From assembly GCF_000005505.3 (NCBI RefSeq), contig NC_016133.3:32066737-32130736 (forward strand): 64,000 nucleotides of DNA, written 5' to 3'. The stretch's first letter is position 1; every line of letters starts with the position of its first letter. A model generated the notes under the pieces. It was not told the origin of the DNA. It ran no database searches and saw only the letters and a program-made list of their open reading frames with translations. The DNA is from Brachypodium distachyon (lineage: Eukaryota; Streptophyta; Magnoliopsida; Poales; Poaceae). Below are positions 44,440 to 55,210 of this stretch, piece after piece. Made by a program: the position numbers and the translations under genes.

Positions 44440-47400
44440 GCAGTTTCCAAGCAAGCAAAATTGGAATCACAACATCTTCTGATACAAGATCAATAAAAGT
44501 ACAGAACAAGAAGGTGCGACATCTTCAACAATGCTAATAGTTTTCAATTACAAAAGATTTCAAAGTATTTGGGTCTCCACATGACTGCAAACCAGTCATG
44601 CACAGACCCGGGGGCTACTCCCACCGGGAGCGCTGGTCACGCACCCGGTAAAAATACTACTCAGGCAACTACGCCTACATCTTTAATGAATATCAAAGCC
44701 TACTCTACTCCAAGGCCAGAAGAGTCACCAGCTGACATGCCGTGTTCTCCATCATGTCGTAAATCAGTCCAAGCTGAGCATCGTCCGGAATGTAAGAGGG
44801 AGTCAAATGCAGGGAGTCCAGATTCAATGAGGGGTAGCGAAGACGAAGAACGAGAGGGCCAGCATAGCCCCCTCCACCAATTGTTCATGAGTAGCCCCCC
44901 TCACTACTGCTCCTTCGCAAAATCTCTCGATTAATCCCTTCAGGTCAACAGGAACAAGAAGCTCCGGAAACAAGTTATGGTGCACGTCTGTCAAACAGTG
45001 ACTGCAGGACTTCAGGCAGATCACTGCTCTTGCAACTCGATCCTGCAGCAGCGCAAGGGCATAACCCTTGTCGCGGTTCGACCAGAAGGAGGGGGTCTCT
45101 GAACCAGATCGTGCTAAAGCATCAAGACGACTCTTTACACGTGCACCTTCAACGTATGGTTCTAGCATCATATCTGCAAAATGTGGCATGTCCAAGTCAG
45201 TCGAAATTCAGTTAACTCAACAACTTCAAGCAGAGGACTCAACCGTTACCTCGCAAATCTGAACTCAGCTTCACGATTTCCCCAAGGAGGAAATCCTCTC
45301 GGCCCGATGCGGCTCGATTCTCCGACTTGAGTAAGGAGATCTCCTCCCGTGCCTGCGCAAGTTGGTATTCAACATGTCCCAAACGGATATGCATAACCTC
45401 GAGTGCGTCGGAGGAATCCATATCTTCTCACAAGACCCAAGTGCTAATCAGCAGGACAAATCCCTTGTGCTGGCTAGTACATTCGAGTCTGCACTCGGTT
45501 ATTTATATTTGACTGCGAGTCACTCCCACAGGGAGTACTTCAAATCCGACTCAAATTCGACTTCCACAAGTCGGAATTCGACTCGGCGCTGATTGGCAAG
45601 TCAAGGCGCTCCATTTCCAAAAAAAGAAGGGGTGCAACAATGCCAAGAAATTCAAGGATATCACATTACAACCTTGAGTCCGGTCGCCACTACATACAGT
45701 CGCAACCGAACTCGGGGGCTACTCCCACCGGGAGTGCTGATCGCGCACCCGGTAGAATAGTCGTTACAAAAAAGGAAAAAACTACACGACTACCTACGAT
45801 GAGGTAGGGTCTCCACCTCTTCTGCCTCCCATTGCCGGATCATCTGCAGCGCCGCCGCCTGCCCAGCCTCCAGGAACGACTTTATGCCGTGGGTGAGAGT
45901 AACTGACAGCGTAGCAATTCGCCAGAAATCCAATTCTAGGCAGTTGACTCGCACAAATGCGAGGGCAATCTGAACACCCTTCACCAGCTAGAGTCGAACC
46001 AGTTCCTTCATCTTCTCCTCGCCGTGAAACTTCACCATCAGGCTGCCCAGTTTACGAGGCACCTTCTCCTACGGCCATAAAGCCCGATCAGTCGAAGCTA
46101 GCATGTCACGGCAGGAGGTGAAGTACCTTTTGACCTGCTTGATCCGCTCGATCAACAGCATCAAGTCATAGCTCCTTGACTGATCCAGCCAAAAGGGTGA
46201 TGGATCATGGACTCGGCGAGCTTGAATGGCAGTATTCACTCTGACCTTTTCATCGTCAGGGTCAAAGCAAACAGCTGCACGGAAGACAACAAGATTACTT
46301 TGCAGACCGACATGAAAGGCAAAGTCTTGCGATGCTTACCTTGGATTTGGCCGCTCAGGCTGCGAAGCTCTCCAAAGACAAACTCTTCCCGGTTGGTCGC
46401 AGCTTTCAGGCTAGATTTGCTACTCTGAGCGTCACCAGTGTGTCACACTTTAGTTTAGCGAGTCGAGCCTCAACTTCTTGTAACCGCTCTAGGGACAGAG
46501 TAGTCCCAGCCTGACCCTTTCCACTAGGATCGGCTGGAGCATCGTTGCGAGAGGCTGCCGCTGCAGCTGGAATCGAGTGACTTGGCGATCCTTTTTCCAT
46601 CTGCGCGGAAAAGACTCAAGTAACCTCAGCATTTATCCTAATGAACCCCTTTTGGGATGGAAATAAAGATTTTTTGGTTTCTTCCCAAAAAGGACTCAGC
46701 TAGAGCAGTTCTTTACAAAGGTAAAAGAACAGAAGAAGAAGATTCACAAAGGAGAAAGAGAATCAAATATATCTAGTGAAAGATCGCCCACCTCTGGGCC
46801 GCTGGATGAAGCTAGGTTCATCTCCTCGATTGATCTACGTGGCTGCCGCAACGAGATCTCAGCCAGCTCTTTGCCCTTTCCCATAAGGGGCCCTAGGTTG
46901 ACCGAGTCGCCTGCTCTCGATCAAGTCGATTGAGAGGCTACTCGACGGAGAGCGTCTTCCTCAACGCCATGCGCAAGAGCAAATGTAAAGAATAACTCAG
47001 TGTCGGTCTTCGACCGATGCTGGCACTACTCCTCTACCGGGTCTTGACATGCCGCAAAAAAGTCAATAAAACCATTCAGCGACTTCGGCACTGACCCATC
47101 AGGAGTCATCTTCCTGATTACGGTGGTCAGAATCTTCGTCACTTTCCGGAGCTTGCCCTTGGCTTCAGCATTGATGACTTCAACATTTTCTAAAGCATCA
47201 TTGAAGCTTCGACTTCTCTCTTTGAATTGAACCTCATCGGAAGCATCAAGGACTCCTACAAAAGGACAGAGAAACGGTCAAATTTTACACGAGAAGGAAA
47301 AGACACTCGAGTAACAGATTCAAATACTCACCAGCGACAGAGCGAGTAGAACTTTCGAGTCGCTCGATCCAAACCTTCTCCCGCTCTTTCTCTGCGGAAG

Positions 47401-47880
47401 TACGAGAGTCTATATGTTGCTCAAGGTGACTCTTTTCGGCGGCCGCGTCCTGCAGCTCTTGGCGACATTGACTCAACTCTACTCGAAGTCGCTCCCGATC
47501 TGCCTTCGTCTCCTCAAACTCTTCAATAAGACTTGTCATGGAGCGGATGATTGGCTAAAAACAAAAAGCAATTTCAAGTCATTTCTTGAGTGTCACTCCC
47601 ACCGGGAGGCAAATAATAGCAAACGACAAATTTTCTCACGTGTCGACTCAACGCAGGAACCGTTGCCTGAGGAACGCTCGACTCATCTGGTCGACTTCCT
47701 CCGCTCGGATTGGCAGCCGAAGCTTCTTCGGTGTGAGTTGTCTTTTCTTTAGTTGGCTGGTCCGACCCTTTTGAGTCCTGACCAGTCGATTGAGTCCCGA
47801 GATCCTTTTTGCTCTCGACTGAGCCACCAGTATGGCTAATCAAGAAGTTTTTAGAGGTTTAGTCAAAATCTCTAGGATAC
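44440..47880 (-). pseudogene. Element B antisense gene remnant (coiled-coil and tail exons)
   Basis: Minus-strand coding blocks are spaced by presumed introns: a polar Ser/Gly/Thr-rich stretch (47843-47574), a coiled coil FEETKADRERLRVELSQCRQELQDAAAEK (about 47510-47420), QEVEARLAKLK (about 46500), LAQAREEISLLKSENRAA (about 45360), and a C-terminal block YALALLQDRVARAVICLKS...LKGLIERFCEGAVV (45195-44824). This resembles the coiled-coil half of the antisense genes in C and D. The gypsy-type transposase-like N-terminus is not found upstream, and an ~82-bp repeat array lies there instead. Confidence 0.6.
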
Positions 47881-48056
47881 TGAAGTAAGATGGCTAAAAG
47901 ATTCACCTGGCACGGTTGAATCGTGCAAAAAGGCCAAAGCTATTGTTTATTCTTTATTCATAACAGCAAAAACAGGGCAATGACTCTTACACAAAACAGT
48001 CGATTTCATATAATCGACTCAAGTGAGTCGCATCAACTGCGTCACCTAAGTTTTTT

Positions 48057-48475
48057 ATGCTCATTCGCATAATAGTAAGCCTCTTGGGTCTCGTCCAAAG
48101 AGCCTGAAGCCGCACCAGCTGCGCTGCTCTAGTAAAATCCATGCTCATTGTATGAAGATAAGCCTCATGGATCTCTCCATCGAGCCTGAAATTGTACCGG
48201 TTGCGTATTTAAGTAAATCCATGCTCATTGCATGAAGATAAGACCTGAAAGTTCTCTGACGGGCCTGGAATGGTACCAGCTACGTTATTTCCAGTCAAAT
48301 CCATACTCATTGTATGAAGGTAAGTCCTACAAATTAGGCTCGATTGCATCCCTCCAGCAACAATTTTCACTTAAGGGTCGCTCCCTGCAACCATGTGTTC
48401 ATTACATCAAGATAAGACCCGTAGGCTTCCTATAGGGCCTGGAAATGTACCAGCTGCGTATTTCCAGTTCAGGTA
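48057..48475. repeat. Tandem repeat of about five ~82-bp units in element B
   Basis: Units start with ATGCTCATT-GTATGAAGATAAG at 48057, 48141, 48221, 48303 and 48393. They carry GGGCCTGGAATGGTACCAGC-type middles and end near AAATCC. They are diverged from each other. No hairpin or coding sense was seen. Confidence 0.8.
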
Positions 48476-48902
48476 ATCTTGACAAACAAGTCGAGTACTT
48501 AAAAACTAGAATTTGGCTCTATAAGACCCCAGCAGGCTAAGTCAAAATTTGCCAGTCGCCAGGTTCGAGCCCAGGGACTCAAATGCTGTTGAAAGCTAAT
48601 GTTGTTTTCGCCCTACAACGATTACTGGACTTGACTTCTTGAGTCTCTGGGCGCATTAAGCATACATCCCTATGACACTCACTCACCGTTTTGATCTTCT
48701 ATCGGATCATTTTGTGAAACTGTCATTTAACAGTCAAGCACGAAAGCATCGGCTCAGTCACTCTCTGAGTCGAAAATACTTCTCACTCGAAGTACAAACC
48801 AATGAAACTTCAAGTCTGCAGCATTATGCAACTGGTTCAATAGCAGAATAAGCTCATTCTTTACAGGAAAGGTCCCTAGTCGAGTCTTCAACTCAACCAG
48901 GC

Positions 48903-48915
48903 ACTTGGGGGCTAC
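48903..48915 (+). promoter_or_regulatory. Polypurine tract of element B
   Basis: ACTTGGGGGCTAC directly precedes the right LTR. The core GGGGGCTAC is the same as in element D. Confidence 0.7.
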
Positions 48916-49415
48916 TGACGTGGTTATGACTAACCACGTACTCGACTCGAGTATACCCGGTACAGCCCAGCTGGGGCCCCATAAGGAAGCCTATTTCGAC
49001 TCCAGGAGTCTACATGCCAAATCTTGCGACTCAAGACAAGAAAGGTTAATTAAGAGTATATCTTCTCATTGTAACCGACTTGGACTTTATCTGAGACCTG
49101 AGTTTCTGCATATATAAAGGACCAGGAGGGAGAGCCAAGAGGACACCCTCCAACTTAGATACAAGTCGCCTAGACACACTCGACGACTCGGTGCATTTAG
49201 ACTCTGCAGCACCACATTGTAATCGACTCATCAATACGAATCTGACAAGTAGGACGTAGGGGTATTATCTCTTCGAAGGCATTGAACCTGGGTAAATCAT
49301 GTCCCCTGTGTCCTCGTTAGCCGACGAGTTCACCGACACACGCTCCTCTTTCACATTCCTTTTTTGTTGATACAGGTCCATCAAGATGGACGTCGTCCAA
49401 CTCACATCTTCGTTA
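48916..49415 (+). repeat. Element B 3' LTR (500 bp)
   Basis: It runs from TGACGTGGTTATGAC to CTCACATCTTCGTTA. The expected terminal CA appears as TA. It is followed by the target duplication CCTGC at 49416-49420. Confidence 0.92.
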
Positions 49416-49420
49416 CCTGC

Positions 49421-50288
49421 CCCAACCTCCTCTCCCTGCCATGTTGCTCTTCCCCCTTATCTCCGCTGCTCCCTCTCCTCGCGGTCTGCCTCTTCCCCTC
49501 CCCATTTTCCCCTACCCGAGCTCTCCCCTCCTCTCCCTCTGTTCCCCTCTTCTTCTCCACCCGCGCCGGCTGCTCCCTGTCGCCTGAGCCACCTCCCTGA
49601 GCGTCCTCGTGACCCCGCGAAGCCGCCGAGCCCCTTCCTAGCCCCTGCGCGTCCCCACACTGCCGCTCGCGTCTCTTCTTCCCCGCCTCCGGCCGCCCGC
49701 CGCCGTGGGCCGCATCCGCCGGTACGGAGTCCGCAGCGGCCCGACGCCTCGCGCAGGAGATGCGCGACGCTTCCCCGAGCCCGAACCCGCCATCGTCCGC
49801 GCCTCCCATGCCCCGGAACCTGCCCCGTGACGAGCTTGCAAGACCCTGCTCGTGACCGCCCCGCCCTGCTCGCACCCAGTTCGCACCGCTGCTCGCGTCC
49901 GTGCTGTTCTCTTCCCTCCTCATCTCAGCATCCCTCTTTTTTCCTCGTCGCGGGCTCTGTTCCTGTCCTTCTCACCCCTCCCGTCCGCGGCCTCCGCAGA
50001 GTCGCTCTTCGTCGAGGCCAAGTTGCAGCAACAGCAGATGCGCCCGACGGCGCGTGCTCGCCCTCGACGCTGGTCGCGGCCCCCGGTCCCCGACCTCTTG
50101 CCACATCCCCCGTTTCCACCTCGTGCCGCAGCTCTCGCACCGCCGGTCACACCGTGGGAAGAGACCCTAGGCCTGTGTACAAGTGCTTTTGTACAAAATG
50201 TTTCAGTATGGGGGGCTTTGTGTAAAACTACCTCAGGCCAGAAAACACTCCCTGCAGCTGCCATGTGTCCAATTAATCCTAAAATACT
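49421..50288. other. GC-rich cargo of the Mutator-like element
   Basis: This is C-rich, pyrimidine-rich sequence with long open frames in several registers (a 279-codon frame at 49386-50225 is Ser/Pro-rich). With element B removed it would join directly to 12270-12449, which carries an ATG at 12422 (GCCCCATGGCCACCG). Composition is unlike the A/T-rich flanks. I recognise no domain, and it may be a captured fragment of a gene's 5' region. Confidence 0.5.
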
Positions 50289-50392
50289 TCCGCATCTCAA
50301 ATTTTGAACTAGTTTTTCTCAGTTTACAAGAAGGAAGGTGGACTAAAATATTCACACCTCTCAAGTTGTTAGGTCAGTAGTGTAATTACCTT
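50289..50392 (-). repeat. Right terminal inverted repeat of the Mutator-like element
   Basis: It is the inverted partner of 12165-12265 and is followed by the direct repeat CATATTTTA at 50393-50401. Confidence 0.85.
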
Positions 50393-50401
50393 CATATTTT
50401 A

Positions 50402-50693
50402 CTACTCTTCCATTTTTGCGTCACGATTTTTAGTGTGCAATAAGTGTGGAAGTAATTGATTCCTGTGAAAAAAAGATAGATAGATAGGATGACTAGCTAT
50501 ATTACGAGTGGCATTAATTAATGTACAATTAATTTTTGATGACGTGACTGGGTTATCAAAGGGATTAGTTTCCTTGTAGAAATGCCGTGAGATATTTATA
50601 CTCGTTGATATCTTGCGTTCTAAGGAGGCAAAAAGAACAAACTTGTCAAATACAGATGTAAGCAAAGGCGATTTTAGGACATCCATAGGTTGA
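50402..50693. repeat. Duplicated nsLTP unit, copy 1, right part
   Basis: It aligns with 56179-56479: GATGACTAGCTATATTA, GATGACGTG-CTGG, AAGGGATTAGTTT, GTTGATATCTTG and ATACAGATGTAAGCAA are shared. It is the far promoter side of the broken nsLTP at 11623, pushed 38 kb away by the Mutator-like element. Confidence 0.83.
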
Positions 50694-51114
50694 CTTTTGA
50701 CTGACTTTTATTTTAAATTTGCTGATGTGAAGAAAACAAAAATATGAGAGAGAAGAGAGTTGGTTCTTCACGAAAAGTCACACTCTTAACCAAGAGTCGA
50801 CCAAGAGTCGACTAAGAGTCAACATTTTTATTATTGTAAACATCGCATTTGATGCTAACAAATTCTAAAACCAATCGAAAGACACAACCATTGTATGTCA
50901 CATCCTTCCAATTATGTTTTCTGCTAGGCTCAGGTGGTACTGAAAAATGATGGAAACTAATATCAACCTGGATCCTTCAAAGCATTTCCGAACACGAACA
51001 AAAATGAAAACCAACTTTCGGTCATGCATCGCTGAGTTGCGTAATGCGTTTCCGTTCCACATAAAAGGCTCAAGCTCTCCCAAGCTGTTCATGAAGTTTT
51101 ATATTAAAATAAAC

Positions 51115-51420
51115 ATAAGCAATGTCGACACGCGTCTTCATCATGGTTGAAGGTAGTGGCTCGAAGCTTGACTTTGATGATGGAAACCCCAAATTCGATC
51201 TGATGTTAGATTCGTCATCATCGGCGGCACGTGAGGTGGTCCTTCTTGAAAGCTTGGCCTAGGAGTTATGTTTCTTTTCATTTGTTTCGGCCTTCACATA
51301 GGGCTAGTGGTAATTTGTTCGATTCACTGTTTTTCTTTTTTGGATCGGTTTTATTCGACTTTGCTGTCTGGATTTGCTCGACTTTAATAATATATGGTTC
51401 TCCTCCTTTTTGTAAAAAAA
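51115..51420 (+). mobile_element. Possible A-tailed retroposon (LINE 3' UTR or SINE)
   Basis: This stretch is absent from copy 1 of the duplication. It ends TTTTTGTAAAAAAAAG just before sequence that resumes the alignment. It contains TTTAATAATATATGG, similar to plant LINE 3' ends. No clear target duplication or coding region was found. Confidence 0.35.
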
Positions 51421-51514
51421 AGATTATGTTTGGTCTTCAAAGTGACCCTGCAGGACATCAACATCCTGCATAAATATTTTCAACTCGAGACATTTTTAAC
51501 TCAAAACAGTGTTA

Positions 51515-51822
51515 GGGCCTCTTTGATTCACAGGATTTTCAAAACGCAGGAATAGGAAATATACAGGGTCAAAGTGGCATGTCATCTTTAATACTACAGG
51601 AATTAGATGGTGTTTGATTGTGCACAGGAAAAAGATAGGATTCTTATTACAATGAGGTTGGATTGGATGGAAATTTTCCTACAAAACCTAGTAGAAATGA
51701 ATCCTAAGAAAAATTTCCTATGGTTTGTAATCTTTTGAATCAAAGGAACCACGTAGCAAAAATTCCTGAGGATTCGAAATCCTCCAAAAATCCTTTGGAA
51801 TTTTTTTGAATCAAAGCGGGCC
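51515..51822. mobile_element. Tourist-like (PIF/Harbinger) MITE, 308 bp
   Basis: The ends GGGCCTCTTTGATTCA and TGAATCAAAGCGGGCC are inverted. The 3-bp duplication TTA lies at 51512-51514 and 51823-51825. The paralogous place in copy 1 (AACAGTGTTAGTCAG near 11028) has a single TTA. No coding capacity. Confidence 0.92.
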
Positions 51823-52177
51823 TTAGAAGGGAAGTGCTAAGTATTAAATACTCCTAGCTTTCCTGCATGGTGCAATGCAGGTCTTTTGCAACACAATCGG
51901 CCATCGACCATAGGGTTGAAAAAACATGATACGATGAAAAGAATTCAAGTTCGATGAGAGCGGTCATTTTAGACATAGGCAAAGTCAAACATTCCAAACT
52001 CTGACTACAGTTTAGTACTTCGGTTACAACAACAACAACAACAAAGTCTTTAGTCCCAAACAAGTTGGGGTAGGCTAGAGGTGAAACCCATAAAAACTCG
52101 CAACCAACTCATGGTTCTGGCACATGGATAGCAAGCTTCCATGCAGCCCTGTTCATGGCTAGTTCTTTGGTGATATT

Positions 52178-55003
52178 TCAGCCCTTCAGATCTCTCTTTA
52201 CGGACTCCTCCCATGTCAAATTTGGTCTACCCCGACCTCTCTTGACATTTCCAGCACGCTTTAGCCGTCCGCTATGCACTGGAGCATCTAGAGGCCTGCG
52301 CTGGATATGCCCAAACCATCTTAAACGATGCTGAACAAGCTTCTCTGCAATCGGTGCTACCCCAACTCTGTCTCGAATATCATCATTCCGGACGCGGTCC
52401 CTCCTTGTGTGGCCACACATCCACCTCAACATGCGCATCTCCGCCACACCTAACTGTTGAACATGTCGCCTTTTAGTCGGCCAACACTCAGCGCCATACA
52501 ATATTGCGGGTCGAATTGCCGTCCTATAGAACTTGCCTTTTAGCTTTTGTGGCACTCTTTTGTCACAAAGAATGCCAGAAGCTTGGCGCCACTTCATCCA
52601 TCCGGCTTTGATTCGATGGTTCACATCTTCATCGATGTCCCCATCCTTTTGCAGCATCGACCCCAAATATCGAAAGGTGTCCTTCTGAGGCACTACCTGC
52701 CCATCAAGGCTAACCTCCTCCTCCTCCTCCTCGGGCGTAGTAGTACTGAAACCGCACTTCATGTACTCGGTTTTAGTTCTACTAAGTCTAAAACCTTTGG
52801 ATTCCAAGGTTTATCTCCAAAGCTCTAACTTCCTATTGACCCCCGTCCGACTATCATCGACTAGCACCACATCATCCGCAAAGAGCATACACCATGGGAT
52901 ATCTCCTTGTATATCCCTTGTGACCTCATCCATCACCAAATCAAAAAGATAAGGGCTCAAAGCTGACCCCTGGTGCAGTCCTATTTTAATCGGGAAGTCA
53001 TCAGTGTCGCCATCACTTGTTCGAACACTTGTCACAACATTATCGTACATGTCCTTGATGAGGGTAATGTACTTTGCTGGGACTTTGTGTTTCTCTAAGG
53101 CCCACCACATGACATTTCGCGGTATCTTATCGTAGGCCTTCTCCAAGTCAATGAACACCATATGCAGGTCCTTCTTTTGCTCCTTGTATCTCTCCATAAG
53201 CTGTCGTACCAAGAAAATGGCTTCCATGGTCGACCTCCCAGGCATGAAACCAAACTGATTTTTGGTCACGCTTGTCATTCGTCTTAAGCGGTGCTCAATG
53301 ACTCTCTCCCATAGCTTCATTGTATGGCTCATCAGCTTAATTCCACGGTAATTAGTACAACTCTGAACATCCCCCTTGTTCTTGAAGATTGGTACTAATA
53401 TACTCCGTCTCCATTCTTCTGGCATCTTGTTTGCCCGAAAAATGAGGTTGAAAAGCTTAGTTAGCCATACTATCGCTATGTCTCCGAGGTCTCTCCACAC
53501 CTCAATGGGGATGCAATCAGGGCCCATTGCCTTTCCTCCTTTCATCCTTTTTAAAGCTTCCTTGACCTCAGACTCTTGGATTCGCCGCACAAAACGCCTA
53601 CTGGTATCATCAAAGGAGTCATCGAGTTCAATGGTAGAGCTCTCTGTCTCCCCATTGAATAGCTTGTCGAAGTACTCCCGCCATCTATGCTTGATCGCCT
53701 CGTCCTTCACCAGGAGTTGGCCGGCTCCGTCCTTGATGCATTTGACTTGGTCAACATCCCTCGTCTTCCTCTCTCGAATCTTGGCCATCTTATAGATGTC
53801 CCTTTCGCCTTCCTTCGTGTCTAAACGTTGGTAGAGGTCCTCATACGCCCAACCCCGTGCTTCACTCACAGCTCGCTTTGCGGCCTTCTTCGCCATCCTG
53901 TACTTCTCTATGTTGTCTGCACTCCTATTCAAGTATAGGCGTCGGAAACAATCCTTCTTCTCTTTAATAGCCTTTTGGACATCATCATTCCACCACCAGG
54001 TGTCTTTAACTTCTCTTCTACTTTCCCTTGACACTCCAAACTCCTCTGAGGCCACCTTACGAGTGCAAGTCGCCATCTTCATCCACATACTGTCCGCATC
54101 ACCCTCTTCCTCCCAAGGGCCCTCCTTAATAACCCTCTCCTTAAACGCCTGAGCAACCTCCCCATTGAGCTTCCACCACTTTGTTCTAGCGACTTTGGCA
54201 CGCTTATCCCGCTGGACACAAATCCGAAAGCGGAAATCAGCCACCACAAGCTTATGCTGATGGACAACACTCTCCCCAGGTATCACCTTGCAATCTAGGC
54301 ACGCACCTCTGTCTTCTCTTCTCGAGAGGATGAAATCAATCTGGCTACAGTGTTGACCACTACTAAAAGTCACTAGATGTGATTCTCTCTTTTTAAAGAG
54401 GGTGTTAGCTACGATCATGTCGTAGGCTAGAGCAAAGCTTAAGACATCTTCTCCTTCTTGGTTCCTAATGCCATAGCCAAAGCCGCCATGCACCCCCTCA
54501 AAACCTGTGTTAGATGTACCCACGTGGCCATTGAGGTCTCCTCCTATGAAGAGCTTCTCGCCACTCGGTACACTCCTAACCAAGTCCTCGAGGCCTTCCC
54601 GGAACTCCCTCTTGGTGTTCTCATTGTGGCCTACTTGCGGGACATATGCACTGATAACATTGAGAACTAAGTCCCCAAATACCAGCTTAACCAGGATAAT
54701 CCGGTCCCCACACCTCTTGACGTTTACCACTCCAGACTTGAGACTCTTGTTGATCAAGATGCCTACCCCATTTTTGTTTGTAGCCGTCCCCGTGTACCAT
54801 AGCTTGAAGCCAGTATCCTCCACCTCCTTCGCCTTCTGTCCCCTCCATTTGGTTTCTTGGACGCAAAGGATATCCACACCTCTCCTCACCGCTGTATCAA
54901 CTAGCTCCCGAAGCTTACCTGTCAAGGACCCTACGTTCCAGCTACCTAAGCGGATCCTCCTAGGTTCGGCTAGCTTCCTTACCCTTCGCACTCGTCGAGT
55001 CAA
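52178..55003 (-). pseudogene. LINE endonuclease-reverse transcriptase with one nonsense codon
   Basis: The frame begins just after a stop at 55016. The APE-type endonuclease is first: RLGSWNVGSLTGKL, CVQETKWRG, LFIGGDLNGHVG, HCSQIDFILSRR. The reverse transcriptase follows: KAMGPDCIPIEVW, ILVPIFKNKGD, NYRGIKLMSHTMKLWE, QFGFMPGRSTMEAIF, MVFIDLEKAYD, GLHQGSALSPYLF and the catalytic FADD (about 52871-52882). A TAA at 52811-52813 stands where one C-to-T change would give a stop (codon after KLELWR). The same frame then continues through FRYLGSMLQKDGDID and RLRWFGHIQRRP to the real stop at 52178. No ATG opens the N-terminus, and the first codons are non-ATG. It copies LINE RNA into the genome. Confidence 0.92.
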
Positions 55004-55012
55004 ATGCGAAGA

Positions 55013-55210
55013 CCCTTACTCATTTTCCACTACATCCGGGCGTCGATGTAGCGCGCCACTAAGGATGCGACGACCCGATCCTTGCTCACTTGTCGCCGTA
55101 TCCAGATCAAGATACGGCGCGCCACCTAGGGGGTGACAGCCCGGCCCTTGCCCATTTGACACCACACCCGGGTTCCGGTATGGCGTGTCGCTAAGAGGGT
55201 TACGCCCCAA
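55013..55210 (-). repeat. Three ~66-bp repeats in the LINE 5' leader
   Basis: On the minus strand three diverged units follow each other, each starting near CCTC/CCCT/CCTT-AG-G and running through GGCGCGC-type and GCAAGG-type words. One frame stays open across all three, giving 22-residue units (NPLSDTPYRNPGVVSNGQ, then HPLGGAPYLDLDTATSEQ, then RILSGALHRRPDVVEN), and ends at 55016 right before the main frame. Each unit also has short inverted arms. Confidence 0.75.

Larger units (their letters stand above)
12450..49415 (+). mobile_element. Element B: non-autonomous Ty3/gypsy (Tat-like) retrotransposon, nested
   Basis: The LTRs begin TGACGTGGTTATGAC. The left LTR is split by element C (12450-12673, then about 38323-38524) and the right LTR is 48916-49415. 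The 5-bp duplication CCTGC lies at 12445-12449 and 49416-49420. Internal order is a PBS-like site (38526), a gag-protease frame (38529-41800), a hairpin tandem array (42290-44400) containing a solo LTR, an antisense coiled-coil gene (44440-47880), an ~82-bp repeat array (48057-48475), and the PPT. There is no reverse transcriptase, RNase H or integrase, so it depended on a partner element. A hand comparison of the first ~220 bp of the two LTRs gives about 7% mismatch, making it the oldest of the three gypsy insertions. Confidence 0.88.
12165..50392. mobile_element. Mutator-like (probable Pack-MULE) element, filled by nested gypsy elements
   Basis: The ends are inverted repeats of about 100 bp (12165-12265 and 50289-50392) sharing AACAACTTGAGAGGTGTGA and ATTTTAGTCCAC. 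They are flanked by a 9-bp direct repeat CATATTTTA at 12156-12164 and 50393-50401. Long inverted ends with a 9-bp duplication are the signature of Mutator-like elements. The paralogous unit keeps the unoccupied site (CAACGTTTTA at 56169-56178, inside matching flanks). Without element B the shell would be only about 1.26 kb: 12165-12449 plus 49421-50392. It has no transposase, so it is non-autonomous. The 49421-50200 part is strongly GC-rich, as captured gene DNA in Pack-MULEs often is. Confidence 0.8.

Noticed and set aside
45239..45508. TATAAATA on the minus strand at 45501-45508 as a promoter for a 60-codon frame
   Set aside because: The frame is a coiled-coil exon of the larger antisense gene remnant. 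The box sits in an A/T-rich intron-like stretch and is probably chance.
49386..50225. 279-codon Ser/Pro-rich plus-strand frame
   Set aside because: It starts inside element B's LTR and crosses the target duplication into the Mutator-like cargo, so it cannot be a native gene. No domain is seen.
54507..55136. 209-codon plus-strand frame over the LINE
   Set aside because: It is antisense to the LINE endonuclease frame and has no independent support.
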